Shown: one piece after another, positions 43,261 through 52,021 of the stretch | How the letters are laid out: each line of letters begins with the position of its first letter | Position numbering within the stretch: position 1 is the first letter of the stretch | Assembly: GCA_963770375.1 (NCBI GenBank) | Contig: CAVYPM010000008.1 | Location: forward strand, 186,001 to 250,000 | From: DASVBE01 sp963770375 | GTDB lineage: Bacteria > Actinomycetota > Actinomycetes > Streptosporangiales > Streptosporangiaceae | Direction: 5' to 3' | Length of the DNA stretch: 64,000 bases | Program-made: the position numbers and the translations under genes | Notes under the pieces: model-generated | Told to the model about the DNA's origin: nothing | Database searches by the model: none | Seen by the model: only the letters and a program-made list of their open reading frames with translations

Positions 43261-43479
43261 TCAGCCGGGTACGCCGGTCTTGGCGGCCGCCGGCGCAGGA
43301 CCTGGTTCCGCTCCCGTGGTGCGCCGGGCCGCGCCTGCTCCTTCCAGCGTGCAGTGCTGCAGCGCGGCAATAGTTGCCCTGGTCGGGTCGTAGCGAAGGG
43401 TCCGGTAAATATCGTTGCCCGGACCGCCGAGATCGCCGTCCTTGACCGCTAAACGGCAGTGCGGGCATTGCCGAGACAT
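43261..43479 (-). CDS. small C-x-x-C protein (zinc-knuckle-like)
   Basis: From ATG 43479 the 72-residue frame reads MSRQCPHCRLAVKDGDLGGP and later ALQHCTLEGAG; the remainder is Ala/Pro-rich. CPHC and a later Cys suggest a metal site. A GGGGGGAGG lies upstream. It sits just before the zinc-ribbon gene in the same direction. The frame could be a real small gene; support is limited to the motif and position. Confidence 0.4.
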   Translation of the reverse strand: MSRQCPHCRLAVKDGDLGGPGNDIYRTLRYDPTRATIAALQHCTLEGAGAARRTTGAEPGPAPAAAKTGVPG

Positions 43480-43702
43480 GGCTCCGCAGCCTCCCCCCGG
43501 GCGTGGAGCCTCCCCAGACCCGCTGCCCCCCGCGGTCAGCATAGGCCACGATTGGCCGGAAAAACAGCGCCAGTTAATGACGTTTCAACGACTGCGATGA
43601 TTCTTCCCCGGTTTTAGCGGGATCGGCCTAACCCCGGGACCAGCGCCCCCGCTGCCGTATCCCGTCAAGAAAGAGCGGCGCCAGCAGTGGCCCGCCTGGG
43701 CC

Positions 43703-46165
43703 CTACTGATCCAGGATGCGCCGCCGGGTGGGGTCGTACAGCGGCGCGGTCTGCAGGCGGGCGGGCACGTCCCCGGCCGGGGTGCGGACGGTGAAGCCGC
43801 CGGCCTTGAGCCACTCGGGTGTCACCCCGTCCGGGTGCGAGACCTGGGCCAGGCCGACCGGGCCGCCGATTGTGTAGCCGTAGGCGGCGGCGCGGACGTA
43901 GCCCGCCCACTGGCCGTCGAGCAGCACCGGCTCGTTGCCGAACAGGTCCGCGGCCGGGTCGTCCACGGCCAGGCTGACCACCCGGTCCCGGGGCGGCCCG
44001 GCGGCGCGCGCGGCGAGCAGGGCGTCCCGGCCGATGAAGCCGCCGGGCTTGTCCCAGGCGACGGCGAAGCCCAGGCCCGCGGACAGCGGGGTGTCGGTGT
44101 TGTCGATGTCCACGCCGATGTCCCGGTAGCCCTTTTCCAGCCGCAGGCCGGACAGCGCGTCCAGGCCGACCGGGCGGACGCCCAGGTCGCGGCCGGCCGC
44201 CATCAGGTCGTCCCACACCCCCAGCGCGTACTCGGCCGGGATGTGCAGCTCCCAGCCCAGCTCACCGACGTAGGTGACGCGGATGGCCAGCACCGGGGCG
44301 TACCCGACGTCGATGTGCTGGGCGGTCAGGTACGGGAACGCGGCGTTCGACAGGTCGGCGTCGGTCAGCGTTCCGATGAGCTCGCGGGACGCCGGTCCCT
44401 GCACGGACAGCAGCGTGACGCCGGAGGTGGTGTCGGTGACCAGGGCGATCTCACCGGGCTGGGTCGCGCGCCGGATCAGCGGCTCGATCCGGCGGTGGAT
44501 CAGGTCGCTGGCCACCACCAGGAACCGGTCGGCGGCCAGCTGGGTGACGGTGACGTCGGCGACGATGCCGCCCTTCCTGTCGAGCCACTGGGTGTAGACG
44601 ATGCGGCCGTCGCCGGCCGTGACGTTGTTGGCGGACAGCCGGCTGAGCACCGTGCCCGCGTCCTGGCCCTGCACGAGGAAGCTGGCCATCAGGCTCATGT
44701 CCAGGATGCCGACCGCGTCGCGGATCGCGGCGTGCTCCTCGCCGATCAGGCCGAACGCGGGCTGGCGGCGGTAGTCGAGGGTGGTGGCGGGCGGCTCGCC
44801 GGTCCCGGCGAAGAACCACTCCGGGTACTCCCAGCCGGCCGACACGGCGAAGTGCGCGCCCGCCGCGGCCTGCCGGTCGTGCAGCACCGACCGGCGGACG
44901 TTGCGCGCGGTCCGCGGCTTCCAGGTGGGCCAGACCGCGTCGCCGAAGAGCGCGCCGAGCAGTTCCGGGGTCCGCTCGGCCCGGAACCGGCGCGACGTCT
45001 CGTGGGCCGCGGTCCGTTCCAGCGCGTAGCCGGTGACGTCGACCGGGGGCACGCCGTCCACGATCCAGTGCGCGACCGCCCGGCCGACTCCGCCGCCGGA
45101 CAGGATGCCGATCGAGTTCAGGCCCGCGGCCACGAAGTAGCCGTCCAGCTCGGGCGCCGGGCCGAGCAGCGGGTGCACGTCGGAGGTAAACGACTCGGGG
45201 CCGCAGAAGAACGTCCGCACGCCGGTGTCGGCCAGGCACGGGATCCGGTCCATGGCGGCGGCCAGGAACGGCTCCATCCGCTCCCAGTCCGGCGGCAGCC
45301 TGCCGAACGCGAAGTCGCGGCCCGCGCCGTCCAGCGACCAGGCGGCGGCCTGCGGCTCGAACAGGCCGACCAGCATGCCGTCGCCCTCGGGCCGGTAGTA
45401 GCCGTACCGGTCCGGGTCCTCGATCACCGGCAGGTCCGGGTCCATCCCGTCGACCTTGCCGGTCAGCAGGTAGTAGTGCTCCGCGGCCTGCAGCGGGATC
45501 CGCACGCCGGCCAGCGCCCCGAACTGGCGTGCCCACAGGCCGGCCGCGTTCACCAGGATCTCGGTTTCGACCGGGCCTTTTTCTGTTATTACGGTGGTTA
45601 CACGGCGGGCCTTCGTCCGGACTCCGGTCGCCGCGACACCTTCGGCGATCGTGACGCCCAGCTGGCGGGCCCCCTTGGCCAGGGCGGTGGCCACGCCGAC
45701 GGGGTCGGCCCGGCCCTCGTCTTCCACGTAGAACGCGGCCAGCACGTCGTCGGTGCGGGCCAGCGGCCACATCGCGGCGAGCTCCGCCGCGGAGACCTCG
45801 ACCTCGTTGCAGCCCATGCCGCGCTGCCAGGCGCTGGACCGGCGCAGGGCGTCCAGCCGCTGCGGGGTCGTGGCCAGGGACAGGTGGCCGACCTCGCGGT
45901 AACCGGTGGAGTGCCCGGTTTCCGCCTCGAGGCGGGTGTACAGGTCGCGGGAGTAGCGGCTGAAGGAGAGCGAGGTCTCGTCGGTCATGCCGGCCGAGGT
46001 GATCAGCCCGGCGGCGTGCCAGGTCGTGCCCGCGGTGAGCTGGTTCTGCTCGAGGAGCAGGACGTCGGTCCAGCCGAGGTGGGCCAGGTGGTAGGCGATG
46101 CTGCAGCCGATCACGCCGCCGCCGACGATCACGACCTGGGCACGGCTGGGCAAGTCGGTCGGCAT
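43703..46165 (-). CDS. FAD-dependent dimethylglycine/sarcosine dehydrogenase-like oxidoreductase
   Basis: The 820-residue protein starts with an FAD Rossmann motif VVIVGGGVIGCSIAYHLAHL and a DAO domain (to ~365; HAAGLITSAGMTD, SIGILSGGGVGRAVAHW), a linking FAO_M-like region, then a GcvT-type folate-binding domain (~430-720; GILDMSLMASFLV, PGEIALVTDTTSGV, GELGWELHIPAEYAL) and its C-terminal beta part. It is the build of dimethylglycine and sarcosine dehydrogenases that demethylate N-methylated glycines using folate. No partner subunit genes adjoin. Confidence 0.92.
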   Translation of the reverse strand: MPTDLPSRAQVVIVGGGVIGCSIAYHLAHLGWTDVLLLEQNQLTAGTTWHAAGLITSAGMTDETSLSFSRYSRDLYTRLEAETGHSTGYREVGHLSLATTPQRLDALRRSSAWQRGMGCNEVEVSAAELAAMWPLARTDDVLAAFYVEDEGRADPVGVATALAKGARQLGVTIAEGVAATGVRTKARRVTTVITEKGPVETEILVNAAGLWARQFGALAGVRIPLQAAEHYYLLTGKVDGMDPDLPVIEDPDRYGYYRPEGDGMLVGLFEPQAAAWSLDGAGRDFAFGRLPPDWERMEPFLAAAMDRIPCLADTGVRTFFCGPESFTSDVHPLLGPAPELDGYFVAAGLNSIGILSGGGVGRAVAHWIVDGVPPVDVTGYALERTAAHETSRRFRAERTPELLGALFGDAVWPTWKPRTARNVRRSVLHDRQAAAGAHFAVSAGWEYPEWFFAGTGEPPATTLDYRRQPAFGLIGEEHAAIRDAVGILDMSLMASFLVQGQDAGTVLSRLSANNVTAGDGRIVYTQWLDRKGGIVADVTVTQLAADRFLVVASDLIHRRIEPLIRRATQPGEIALVTDTTSGVTLLSVQGPASRELIGTLTDADLSNAAFPYLTAQHIDVGYAPVLAIRVTYVGELGWELHIPAEYALGVWDDLMAAGRDLGVRPVGLDALSGLRLEKGYRDIGVDIDNTDTPLSAGLGFAVAWDKPGGFIGRDALLAARAAGPPRDRVVSLAVDDPAADLFGNEPVLLDGQWAGYVRAAAYGYTIGGPVGLAQVSHPDGVTPEWLKAGGFTVRTPAGDVPARLQTAPLYDPTRRRILDQ

Positions 46166-46296
46166 GTCGCGGCCTTTCCGGTGGTGATGATCTCTGCCAT
46201 CCCTAGCACGGTGCGTCCCGCCTGGTCCAGGTATGTACGGGCGGGGGCGGGCTGCGTGCGGCCCGGGTGCCGGCGGGCCGTGGAAGGGTGAGGGGC

Positions 46297-46653
46297 ATGG
46301 CGATACGGCTGGGCAGCACGGTGATCAACTGCGCGGACCTGGAGGGGATGACCCGGTTCTGGGCCGGGGCGCTGGACCTGAAGCCGTCGTCCACGGACCC
46401 GGACGATGACTTCCGGGTGCTGAAGGGCGCGGCGGGGACGATCTCGCTGCAGGTGGCGGAGACCCCGGTCCGCGCGCGTGACCAGATGCACCTGGACCTC
46501 TACACCGATGACCAGGCCAGCGAGGTGGAACGGCTGACCGGCCTCGGGGCCTCGTTCGTGCGGCACAACCAGGACCCGGACGACGACTACGTGGTCATGA
46601 CCGACCCGGAGGGCAACGAGTTCTGCGTGTGCGCGGTTCCCGGCCTTTCCTGA
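46297..46653 (+). CDS. VOC-superfamily (glyoxalase-like) protein
   Basis: From ATG 46297 the 118-residue protein reads RLGSTVINCADLEGMTRFWA, then RDQMHLDLYTDD and TDPEGNEFCVCAV, with paired beta-alpha-beta-beta units of the VOC fold. The metal ligands in related enzymes are a His/Glu at the ends of strands; here HLDL and the E of EGNEF are present. Substrate unknown. GAGGGG just before the start. Confidence 0.85.
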   Translation: MAIRLGSTVINCADLEGMTRFWAGALDLKPSSTDPDDDFRVLKGAAGTISLQVAETPVRARDQMHLDLYTDDQASEVERLTGLGASFVRHNQDPDDDYVVMTDPEGNEFCVCAVPGLS

Positions 46654-46803
46654 CCTTTCCGAGCAAACCGCGCTCTCCGGTCAAACCCGTTAGGATCCGG
46701 CGAATCAACCGGGATGCGCGCGCCGATCCTCCCGGGAGCTACCGGTGCCAGCGGACGCTGAGCACGGCGCGGCAACCCCCTCGTACTGACGAAAGGGTCA
46801 TCC

Positions 46804-47493
46804 GTGTCTGAGTCACTGACTGAGCTGCCCAGCCAGTCCGGCACCGTTCCCCCGCAGCCCGCGGGCCGCAGCCGGGCCATCTCGCTGATCGGCGCCGTCG
46901 CCGGTGCCACGCTTCTGGTCGCCGGGGTGGCGGCGTGCGGCGGCGGATCGTCGCCGGCCAAGAGCTCGTCGGGTTCCTCCAGCAATTCGGGCGGCAGCAG
47001 CAGCGTGCCCACCCCGGCGACCACGCCCGGGCCGCTGACCGAGCCGGACCAGATCGCCACGCTGCAGAAGGCCGCCGACCAGAGCGTGGCCAACGACCTG
47101 CTGCACTCCATGCAGGCCACCGCGAAGGGCGCCCAGATCAGCGCGGTGACCTACGTGGACAGCTCGGACAAGACCCGCAGCGTGCTGGTCTACGGCGGCG
47201 ACAACCTGCCGGGCCTGGCGGGCGCCCCGGCCAGGAAGATCAAGGTCATGCTCAAGTCCGGCGTCCGGGTCGGGGTCGGCGCCAGGCTCGGCCACGAGCT
47301 TCTGGTGCCCGCGGGCAGCACGGGCGGCATGGCCAGGTGCGCGCCGCTGATCAGCCCGGGGTCCGCCATCAAGTCCGTCACCTGCGGCTGGGTCCACGGC
47401 AAGTCCGTGCTGGTGATGTCGTTCGGCGGCTACGACGCGAAGAGCGCCAAGTCGCTGGTGCCGCAGATCATCGCGGCGATGGAGAAGAGCTGA
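46804..47493 (+). CDS. secreted lipoprotein, paralogue 1
   Basis: GTG 46804 opens a 229-residue protein. After a ~25-residue Arg-ending start comes a membrane segment ISLIGAVAGATLLVAGVAAC with a lipobox-like end, so it is probably lipid-anchored at Cys45. A Ser/Gly-rich linker follows, then a folded domain with ISAVTYVDSSDKTRSVLVYG, two Cys (MARCAPL, SVTCGWV) and the end SLVPQIIAAMEKS. The paralogue at 47787 shares all of these. Function unknown. Confidence 0.8.
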   Translation: MSESLTELPSQSGTVPPQPAGRSRAISLIGAVAGATLLVAGVAACGGGSSPAKSSSGSSSNSGGSSSVPTPATTPGPLTEPDQIATLQKAADQSVANDLLHSMQATAKGAQISAVTYVDSSDKTRSVLVYGGDNLPGLAGAPARKIKVMLKSGVRVGVGARLGHELLVPAGSTGGMARCAPLISPGSAIKSVTCGWVHGKSVLVMSFGGYDAKSAKSLVPQIIAAMEKS

Positions 47494-47567
47494 CCGCAGC
47501 CGCTGGCCGGCGGCGGCCTGCCGGGACGGGGCGGCGGGTGGCTGGCTGACCGCAGTGCGGCGCCGGA

Positions 47568-47617
47568 CCGGGCGGCCCTCCTCACGCGTTTCGCGTGGGG
47601 CGGGCCGCCCGGTTTCT
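47568..47617 (+). terminator. intrinsic terminator after lipoprotein 1
   Basis: CCGGGCGGCCC (47568-47578) pairs perfectly with GGGCCGCCCGG (47602-47612); an inner stem CACGCG-TTT-CGCGTG extends it, and TTTCTTG follows. Strong fit to a factor-independent terminator. Confidence 0.85.
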
Positions 47618-47786
47618 TGTGCCTGGCGTGACCGTCATGGCGGGCCGGTTGCTTTGCGTGATCTTGACCGGAAACCGAACCAGGACGGGTTGTGCTCCGT
47701 TCTCACGGCGACTACCCCGATGCCCGCGGATCTGCCGGACAGCCGCAGCATCCCCTCATCCCTGAGCATGGAGAGAAGGTTCTTCG

Positions 47787-48443
47787 TTGTCTGAGTCGCC
47801 AATTGAGCTGGCCGGGTCCGGTTCTGTTCCCGTGGGCGCCGCTGTCTTCGCTGGTCCTTCGCCGCGGCCGGCGGCCGGGCGCCGCCGGGTGGGCGCGCTG
47901 CTGGGCACCGTGGCCGGGGCGGCACTGCTGGTCGCCGGGGCCGCCGGATGCTCGTCCTCGTCCGGCGGCGGGTCCGGCACGCTGAGCCAGCCGGACAAGA
48001 TCGCCTCGCTGAAGAAGTCCCCGGACCAGTCGATGGCCAAGGAGATCCTGAAGGCGGCCAAGGGCCACACGGGCGGCAGCAAGCTGACCGCCGTGGTCTA
48101 CCAGGACGGCTCGGACTCCAGCAAGACCGTGATGGTCTACGGCGGCGTGGGCATCCCGCTGCCGTCCGGGGACACCGACTCGCAGTTCACGTCGATGCTC
48201 GGGTCCGGCACTGAGGTCGGGGGCGGGGTGAAGGTCGGGACGGTGGCCGACGTGGACGCGGGCAGCGCGGGCGGCAACGCCAAGTGCGCCCCGATCCTGG
48301 CTTCCGGCGGCGGCGACTCCAAGTTCGTCAACTGCGCCTGGATCAACGGCAAGTCCGCGCTGGTGCTGACGTTCCAGAGCTACAGCGCGGATGACGCCCG
48401 GACCCTGCTGCCGCAGATCCTCACCGCGATGACCAAGGGCTGA
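47787..48443 (+). CDS. secreted lipoprotein, paralogue 2
   Basis: The TTG at 47787 gives MSESPIELAG, matching the MSESLTELPS start of paralogue 1. The 218-residue product has a membrane segment ending in LLVAGAAGCSSS (lipobox), then LTAVVYQDGSDSSKTVMVYG, Cys pairs (NAKCAPI, FVNCAWI) and LLPQILTAMTKG. The two genes are in tandem, separated by a terminator, so each has its own promoter. No known family; perhaps a cell-envelope sensor or binder. Confidence 0.8.
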   Translation: MSESPIELAGSGSVPVGAAVFAGPSPRPAAGRRRVGALLGTVAGAALLVAGAAGCSSSSGGGSGTLSQPDKIASLKKSPDQSMAKEILKAAKGHTGGSKLTAVVYQDGSDSSKTVMVYGGVGIPLPSGDTDSQFTSMLGSGTEVGGGVKVGTVADVDAGSAGGNAKCAPILASGGGDSKFVNCAWINGKSALVLTFQSYSADDARTLLPQILTAMTKG

Positions 48444-48478
48444 GCGCCCCGGGCCGCACGGCCCGCCGACGCGACTGT

Positions 48479-48526
48479 GATCGTGCGGGTTTCTCCGGGC
48501 GGATTCGCTGAGAGACCCGCACGATC
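48479..48526. terminator. 17-bp stem-loop after lipoprotein 2
   Basis: GATCGTGCGGGTTTCTC (48479-48495) pairs with GAGAGACCCGCACGATC (48510-48526) apart from one G-T wobble, with a 14-base loop. It starts 36 bases after the lipoprotein stop; its AT-rich 3' side is short. Probably a terminator, but the length also fits a repeat-type palindrome. Confidence 0.6.
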
Positions 48527-48683
48527 AGCATTTCGCCGCTGGTTACGTGCATCACGGCGGCTGTCGCGATGTCTATCACAGCGATGGTCACACCTGCCGG
48601 CTAGACCAGACCCGGCCCGCGCAGCGATCCGGTGCGGGCCGGCCTGAAGACGTATCCCCCCGCTCAACGGCCCCGGAGCTGAT

Positions 48684-48983
48684 ATGACCCAGCTACTGCC
48701 TGCCCTTGCCGAACCGGTCTGCCAGGCCGGCCGGTCCTGTGACCGCGCGCCCTGTTTCCAGGCCCGGTTAGAGGCCGCCGCCGGCGACCGCCCGGTCCGC
48801 AGGCGCGCCGAGCTGTGCGCCGAGCACCTCGGCGGCACCGTGCACGCCCTGACCACGTGGGCCAACGACCGCGGTCTGCGCGGCGAGGTCACCGTGCTGG
48901 CCATCGACCGGCCCGCACGTGACCATGCCCCGCCTGGGGGGCGGATCGGGTTCGTGTTCAGCACGATCCGGCTGACCGCATGA
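48684..48983 (+). CDS. small Cys-containing conserved protein upstream of the MoxR gene
   Basis: The 99-residue protein starts MTQLLPALAEPVCQAGRSCD and has Cys at ~13, 19, 24 and 45 (CQAGRSCDRAPCF, AELCAEHLGG), a spacing that could bind zinc. The rest, GEVTVLAIDRP and GRIGFVFSTIRL, is beta-like. GGAGC lies before the ATG. Conserved small proteins like this occur in actinobacteria without a known role. It may be co-transcribed with the MoxR-VWA pair 128 bases further on. Confidence 0.65.
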   Translation: MTQLLPALAEPVCQAGRSCDRAPCFQARLEAAAGDRPVRRRAELCAEHLGGTVHALTTWANDRGLRGEVTVLAIDRPARDHAPPGGRIGFVFSTIRLTA

Positions 48984-49110
48984 CCGGCGCCAGGGTGTGC
49001 TGGATGGCCGCCTCCAGTTCGGCCTTCCCGCCGCTGCTGTCCCGAACGATGTTCAGTTTCCGGGCCGCCCGGGATGGGGTGCGCTGGGCTGATCCCGTTA
49101 TCGTGGTTGC

Positions 49111-49992
49111 ATGCCGAGCCCTGAACCCCCCGCCGGGGGCCGTGGAGTTGACGATGTCCTGGCGGACCTGCGGGGGGTCGGCTACCTGGCCGACCGGGCC
49201 GCGGCGACCGTCGTGCACCTGTCCGGGGTGCTTCACAAGCCGGTGCTGGTCGAGGGACCCGCGGGGACCGGCAAGACCGCGCTGGCCACGAGCGTGGCCG
49301 ACGCCACGGGCCGGCCGCTGATCCGGCTGCAGTGCTACGAGGGCCTGGACGAGTCCAAGGCCATCTACGAGTGGGACTACCGGCGCCAGCTGCTCCAGCT
49401 GCAGCTCCAGCAGGGCGACAGTACGGCCAGCCTGACCGAGTCGGGGATCTTCGGCGAGGAGTTCCTGCTGAGCCGGCCGCTGCTGGCCGCGATCCGGTCG
49501 CCGGAACCGGTGGTGCTGCTGATCGACGAGGTCGACCGGCTCGACATCGAGAGCGAGGCGCTGCTGCTCGAGGTGCTGTCGGAGTTCCAGGTGTCGGTGC
49601 CCGAGCTGGGCACGGTGACCGCACGGCACATCCCGCAGGTCTTCCTCACCTCGAACAACACCCGCGACCTGTCCGAGGCGCTCAAGCGGCGCTGCCTGTA
49701 CCTGCACCTCGGGCACCCGTCCGCCGAGCGCGAGGCGGAGATCATCCAGCTGCGCGTGCCCGAGCTGGCCGTGCACCTGGCCGCGCAGATCGCCCAGCTG
49801 GTGGCCGTGCTGCGGGGCACGGACCTGCGCAAGCCGCCGTCCGTCGCGGAGTCCATCGACTGGGCCAGGACGCTGGTCGCCCTGGGCGCGGCCGAGCTGA
49901 CCGACGACGTCACCCGGCAGACGATCTCGGTGCTGCTGAAGTACCAGCAGGACATCGAGACCGCGCTGGCCGAGCTGTCGATCGCCGGGTAA
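49111..49992 (+). CDS. MoxR-family AAA+ ATPase (CoxD-like)
   Basis: The 293-residue protein carries Walker A LVEGPAGTGKTALATS (~45-60), Walker B VVLLIDEVDRLD, sensor 1 FLTSNNTRDLSEALKRRCLY and the arginine-finger/sensor 2 region. CYEGLDESKAIYEWDYRRQL is typical of the MoxR/CoxD group. Such ATPases work with VWA proteins as remodelling chaperones that load metal or assemble complexes. The VWA partner begins 5 bases after its stop. No target enzyme is next to it. Confidence 0.93.
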   Translation: MPSPEPPAGGRGVDDVLADLRGVGYLADRAAATVVHLSGVLHKPVLVEGPAGTGKTALATSVADATGRPLIRLQCYEGLDESKAIYEWDYRRQLLQLQLQQGDSTASLTESGIFGEEFLLSRPLLAAIRSPEPVVLLIDEVDRLDIESEALLLEVLSEFQVSVPELGTVTARHIPQVFLTSNNTRDLSEALKRRCLYLHLGHPSAEREAEIIQLRVPELAVHLAAQIAQLVAVLRGTDLRKPPSVAESIDWARTLVALGAAELTDDVTRQTISVLLKYQQDIETALAELSIAG

Positions 49993-49997
49993 CTGAC

Positions 49998-51496
49998 GTG
50001 CCCGGTCTGCTGGCCGACCTGGTCGACGAGCTGCGGAACGCCGGCATCCCGGTGTCCGTCGGCGAGCACCTGGACGCGGCCGCGGCGGTGGCCAGCATCC
50101 CGCTGAACGACCGGGAGGTCCTGCGGGCCGCGCTGGCGGCCACGCTGGTCAAGGACGGGGACCACCTGGGCGCGTTCAACCTGATCTTCGACTTGTATAC
50201 GTCGGGGCCGCCGCCGGGTCAGGGTGAGAGCCCGCTGGCCGGACTGGATGACGCTGAGCTGCGGGACGTGCTGCGCAACGCGATCGCCGGCGACGACCGG
50301 ATGCTGATGTCGCTGGTGGCCGACGAGTACGTGCGCCGCTTCGCGGGCGCCGAGCCGGGCCGCCCGGTGGCCGGGGTGATGTACGGGATCGCCGTGAACC
50401 GCGCCGCGGACCTGGACGGCATCCGCGCCGACCTGCTGGCCGCCGGTGGTGGGGGGGCCGGTGGCGCGGGGCCGGCGGCGGGTTCGGCGGCGGCGGAGGG
50501 GGCGGTGGCGGTGGCGGCCTGGGCGGCGAGGGCGCCCGTGCTGGCGACGGCAGCGCTGGCGACGACAGCGCCGGTGACGACGGCCTGCCCGGGATGACGT
50601 CGCTGCGGGACCGGCTGGCCCGGGCCGAGGCGGAGCGCGCGATCAGCCGCTTCCGCGCGGAGATCGAGGCGTCCATCCGGCGCGTGCTGGTGGCCGACCG
50701 GGGTGCCCGCGCGGTCCGCGCCACGATGCGGGTCGGGCTGGCCCAGGACAAGGACATCGCCAGCGCCTCGGGGTCCGAACTGCAGGCGATGACCAGCGCC
50801 ATCGGCCCGCTGGCCCAGCAGCTGACCCAGGTTCTCAGCCGCCAGGCCAGGCGTCCCCGCCGCCCCAGCATCCGCGGCACCCTGCGCCGGTCCATGGCCA
50901 CCGGCGGGGTCCCGTTCCGGATCGTCACCGAGCCGGCCCGGCCGCCCAAGCCCGAGATCGTGGTGCTCTGCGACGTGTCCGGGTCGGTGGCGGCGTTCTC
51001 CCGTTTCACGCTGGAGCTGCTGGTGGCGCTGGACAGCCGTCTCAGCCGGCTGCGCATCTTCGCGTTCACCGACGGGGTCGCGGAGATCACCGGGCTGGTC
51101 GGCGAGGCGCGCGCGGCAGGCGTGCGGCTTCCCCTGGCCCGGGTCCAGCAGGAGACGGTCCGCCTGGACGGCGGTTCCGATTACGGCCACGTGCTGCGCA
51201 CCTTCGCCGCCGGGCACGCCCGGGAACTCACCCAGCGCACGGCCCTGCTGGTCGTCGGGGACGCCCGGACGAACTACCTGAACCCCGCCGTGGCCTCGTT
51301 CGCGGAACTCGCCCGGCGGGCCGGCCAGGTCTACTGGCTCAACCCCGAGCCGCGATCAGCGTGGAACGACGGGGACTCGGTGATCGGTGCGTACTCCTCC
51401 TTCTGTGACCAGGTGCAGGAGTGCCGGAATCTGAGGCAGATCACTGCCTTCGTGGGGAATCTCGCGGTCCGCCAGAGCACGGGCCGGGCACGGTAG
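49998..51496 (+). CDS. CoxE-like VWA-domain protein (frameshift in a G run)
   Basis: GTG 49998 starts VPGLLADLVDELRNAGIPVS, then a helical half reaching YGIAVNRAADLDGIRADLLA. At a run of seven G (50451-50457) the frame must change to give a Gly-rich linker joined to MTSLRDRLARAEAERAISRF and the VWA domain, with MIDAS DVSGSVAAF and later GGSDYGHVL. Without the change, the downstream half would be a separate gene overlapping by ATGA. The ~499-residue joined product fits CoxE proteins. It partners with the MoxR ATPase. Confidence 0.82.
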
Positions 51497-51524
51497 GGCC
51501 GAGCCGCAACAAACAGAGGTGGCT

Positions 51525-52016
51525 ATGACCGGGCGGAGCATGCCGGGCGGGCTGGAGGACGAGCGGAGCCTGCTCGAGGGGTGGCTGGAGTACTACCGGG
51601 CGAGCCTGCTGGCCAAGTGCGACGGGCTGAGCGGGGAGCAGCTTGCGGCACGGTCGTGTGAGCCGTCGCCGATGTCGCTGGCTGGGCTGGTGCGGCACAT
51701 GACGGAGATGGAGCGGGTGTACGGGCACAAGCTGGCCGACTGGGGGGTCGGGTTCCTGTACTGCACGGATGAGGATGAGGACGGTGATTTCGGGGCGGTG
51801 ACCGCGGCGGGGGCGGCCGCGGACCTGGAGACGTTCCGCGCGCACTGCGCCCGGACCCGGGAGATCATGGCGGGTCACGGGCTCGACGACACGTTCGGGC
51901 CGAGGGATGCCTACACCCTGCGCTGGTTCTGCCTGTACCTGATCAAGGAGTACGCGCGGCACCTGGGACATGCCGACCTGCTGCGGGAGCGGATCGACGG
52001 GACGACCGGGGAGTAG
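51525..52016 (+). CDS. DinB/DUF664-family protein
   Basis: The 163-residue protein is a four-helix DinB-type bundle: LLEGWLEYYRASLLAKCDGL, MSLAGLVRHMTEMERVYGHK, and YLIKEYARHLGHADLLRERI with the His pattern that binds metal (H in VRHMTE and ARHLGHAD). DinB_2/DUF664 proteins include thiol-dependent transferases using mycothiol or bacillithiol. GAGG precedes ATG 51525; GTG 51519 is the alternative. No clear tie to the MoxR-VWA pair other than closeness. Confidence 0.88.
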   Translation: MTGRSMPGGLEDERSLLEGWLEYYRASLLAKCDGLSGEQLAARSCEPSPMSLAGLVRHMTEMERVYGHKLADWGVGFLYCTDEDEDGDFGAVTAAGAAADLETFRAHCARTREIMAGHGLDDTFGPRDAYTLRWFCLYLIKEYARHLGHADLLRERIDGTTGE

Positions 52017-52021
52017 CGCGA

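Noticed and set aside
43835..46291. 818-residue plus-strand frame opposite the dimethylglycine dehydrogenase-like gene
   Set aside because: Shadow frame; the opposite strand has a complete, well-conserved enzyme.
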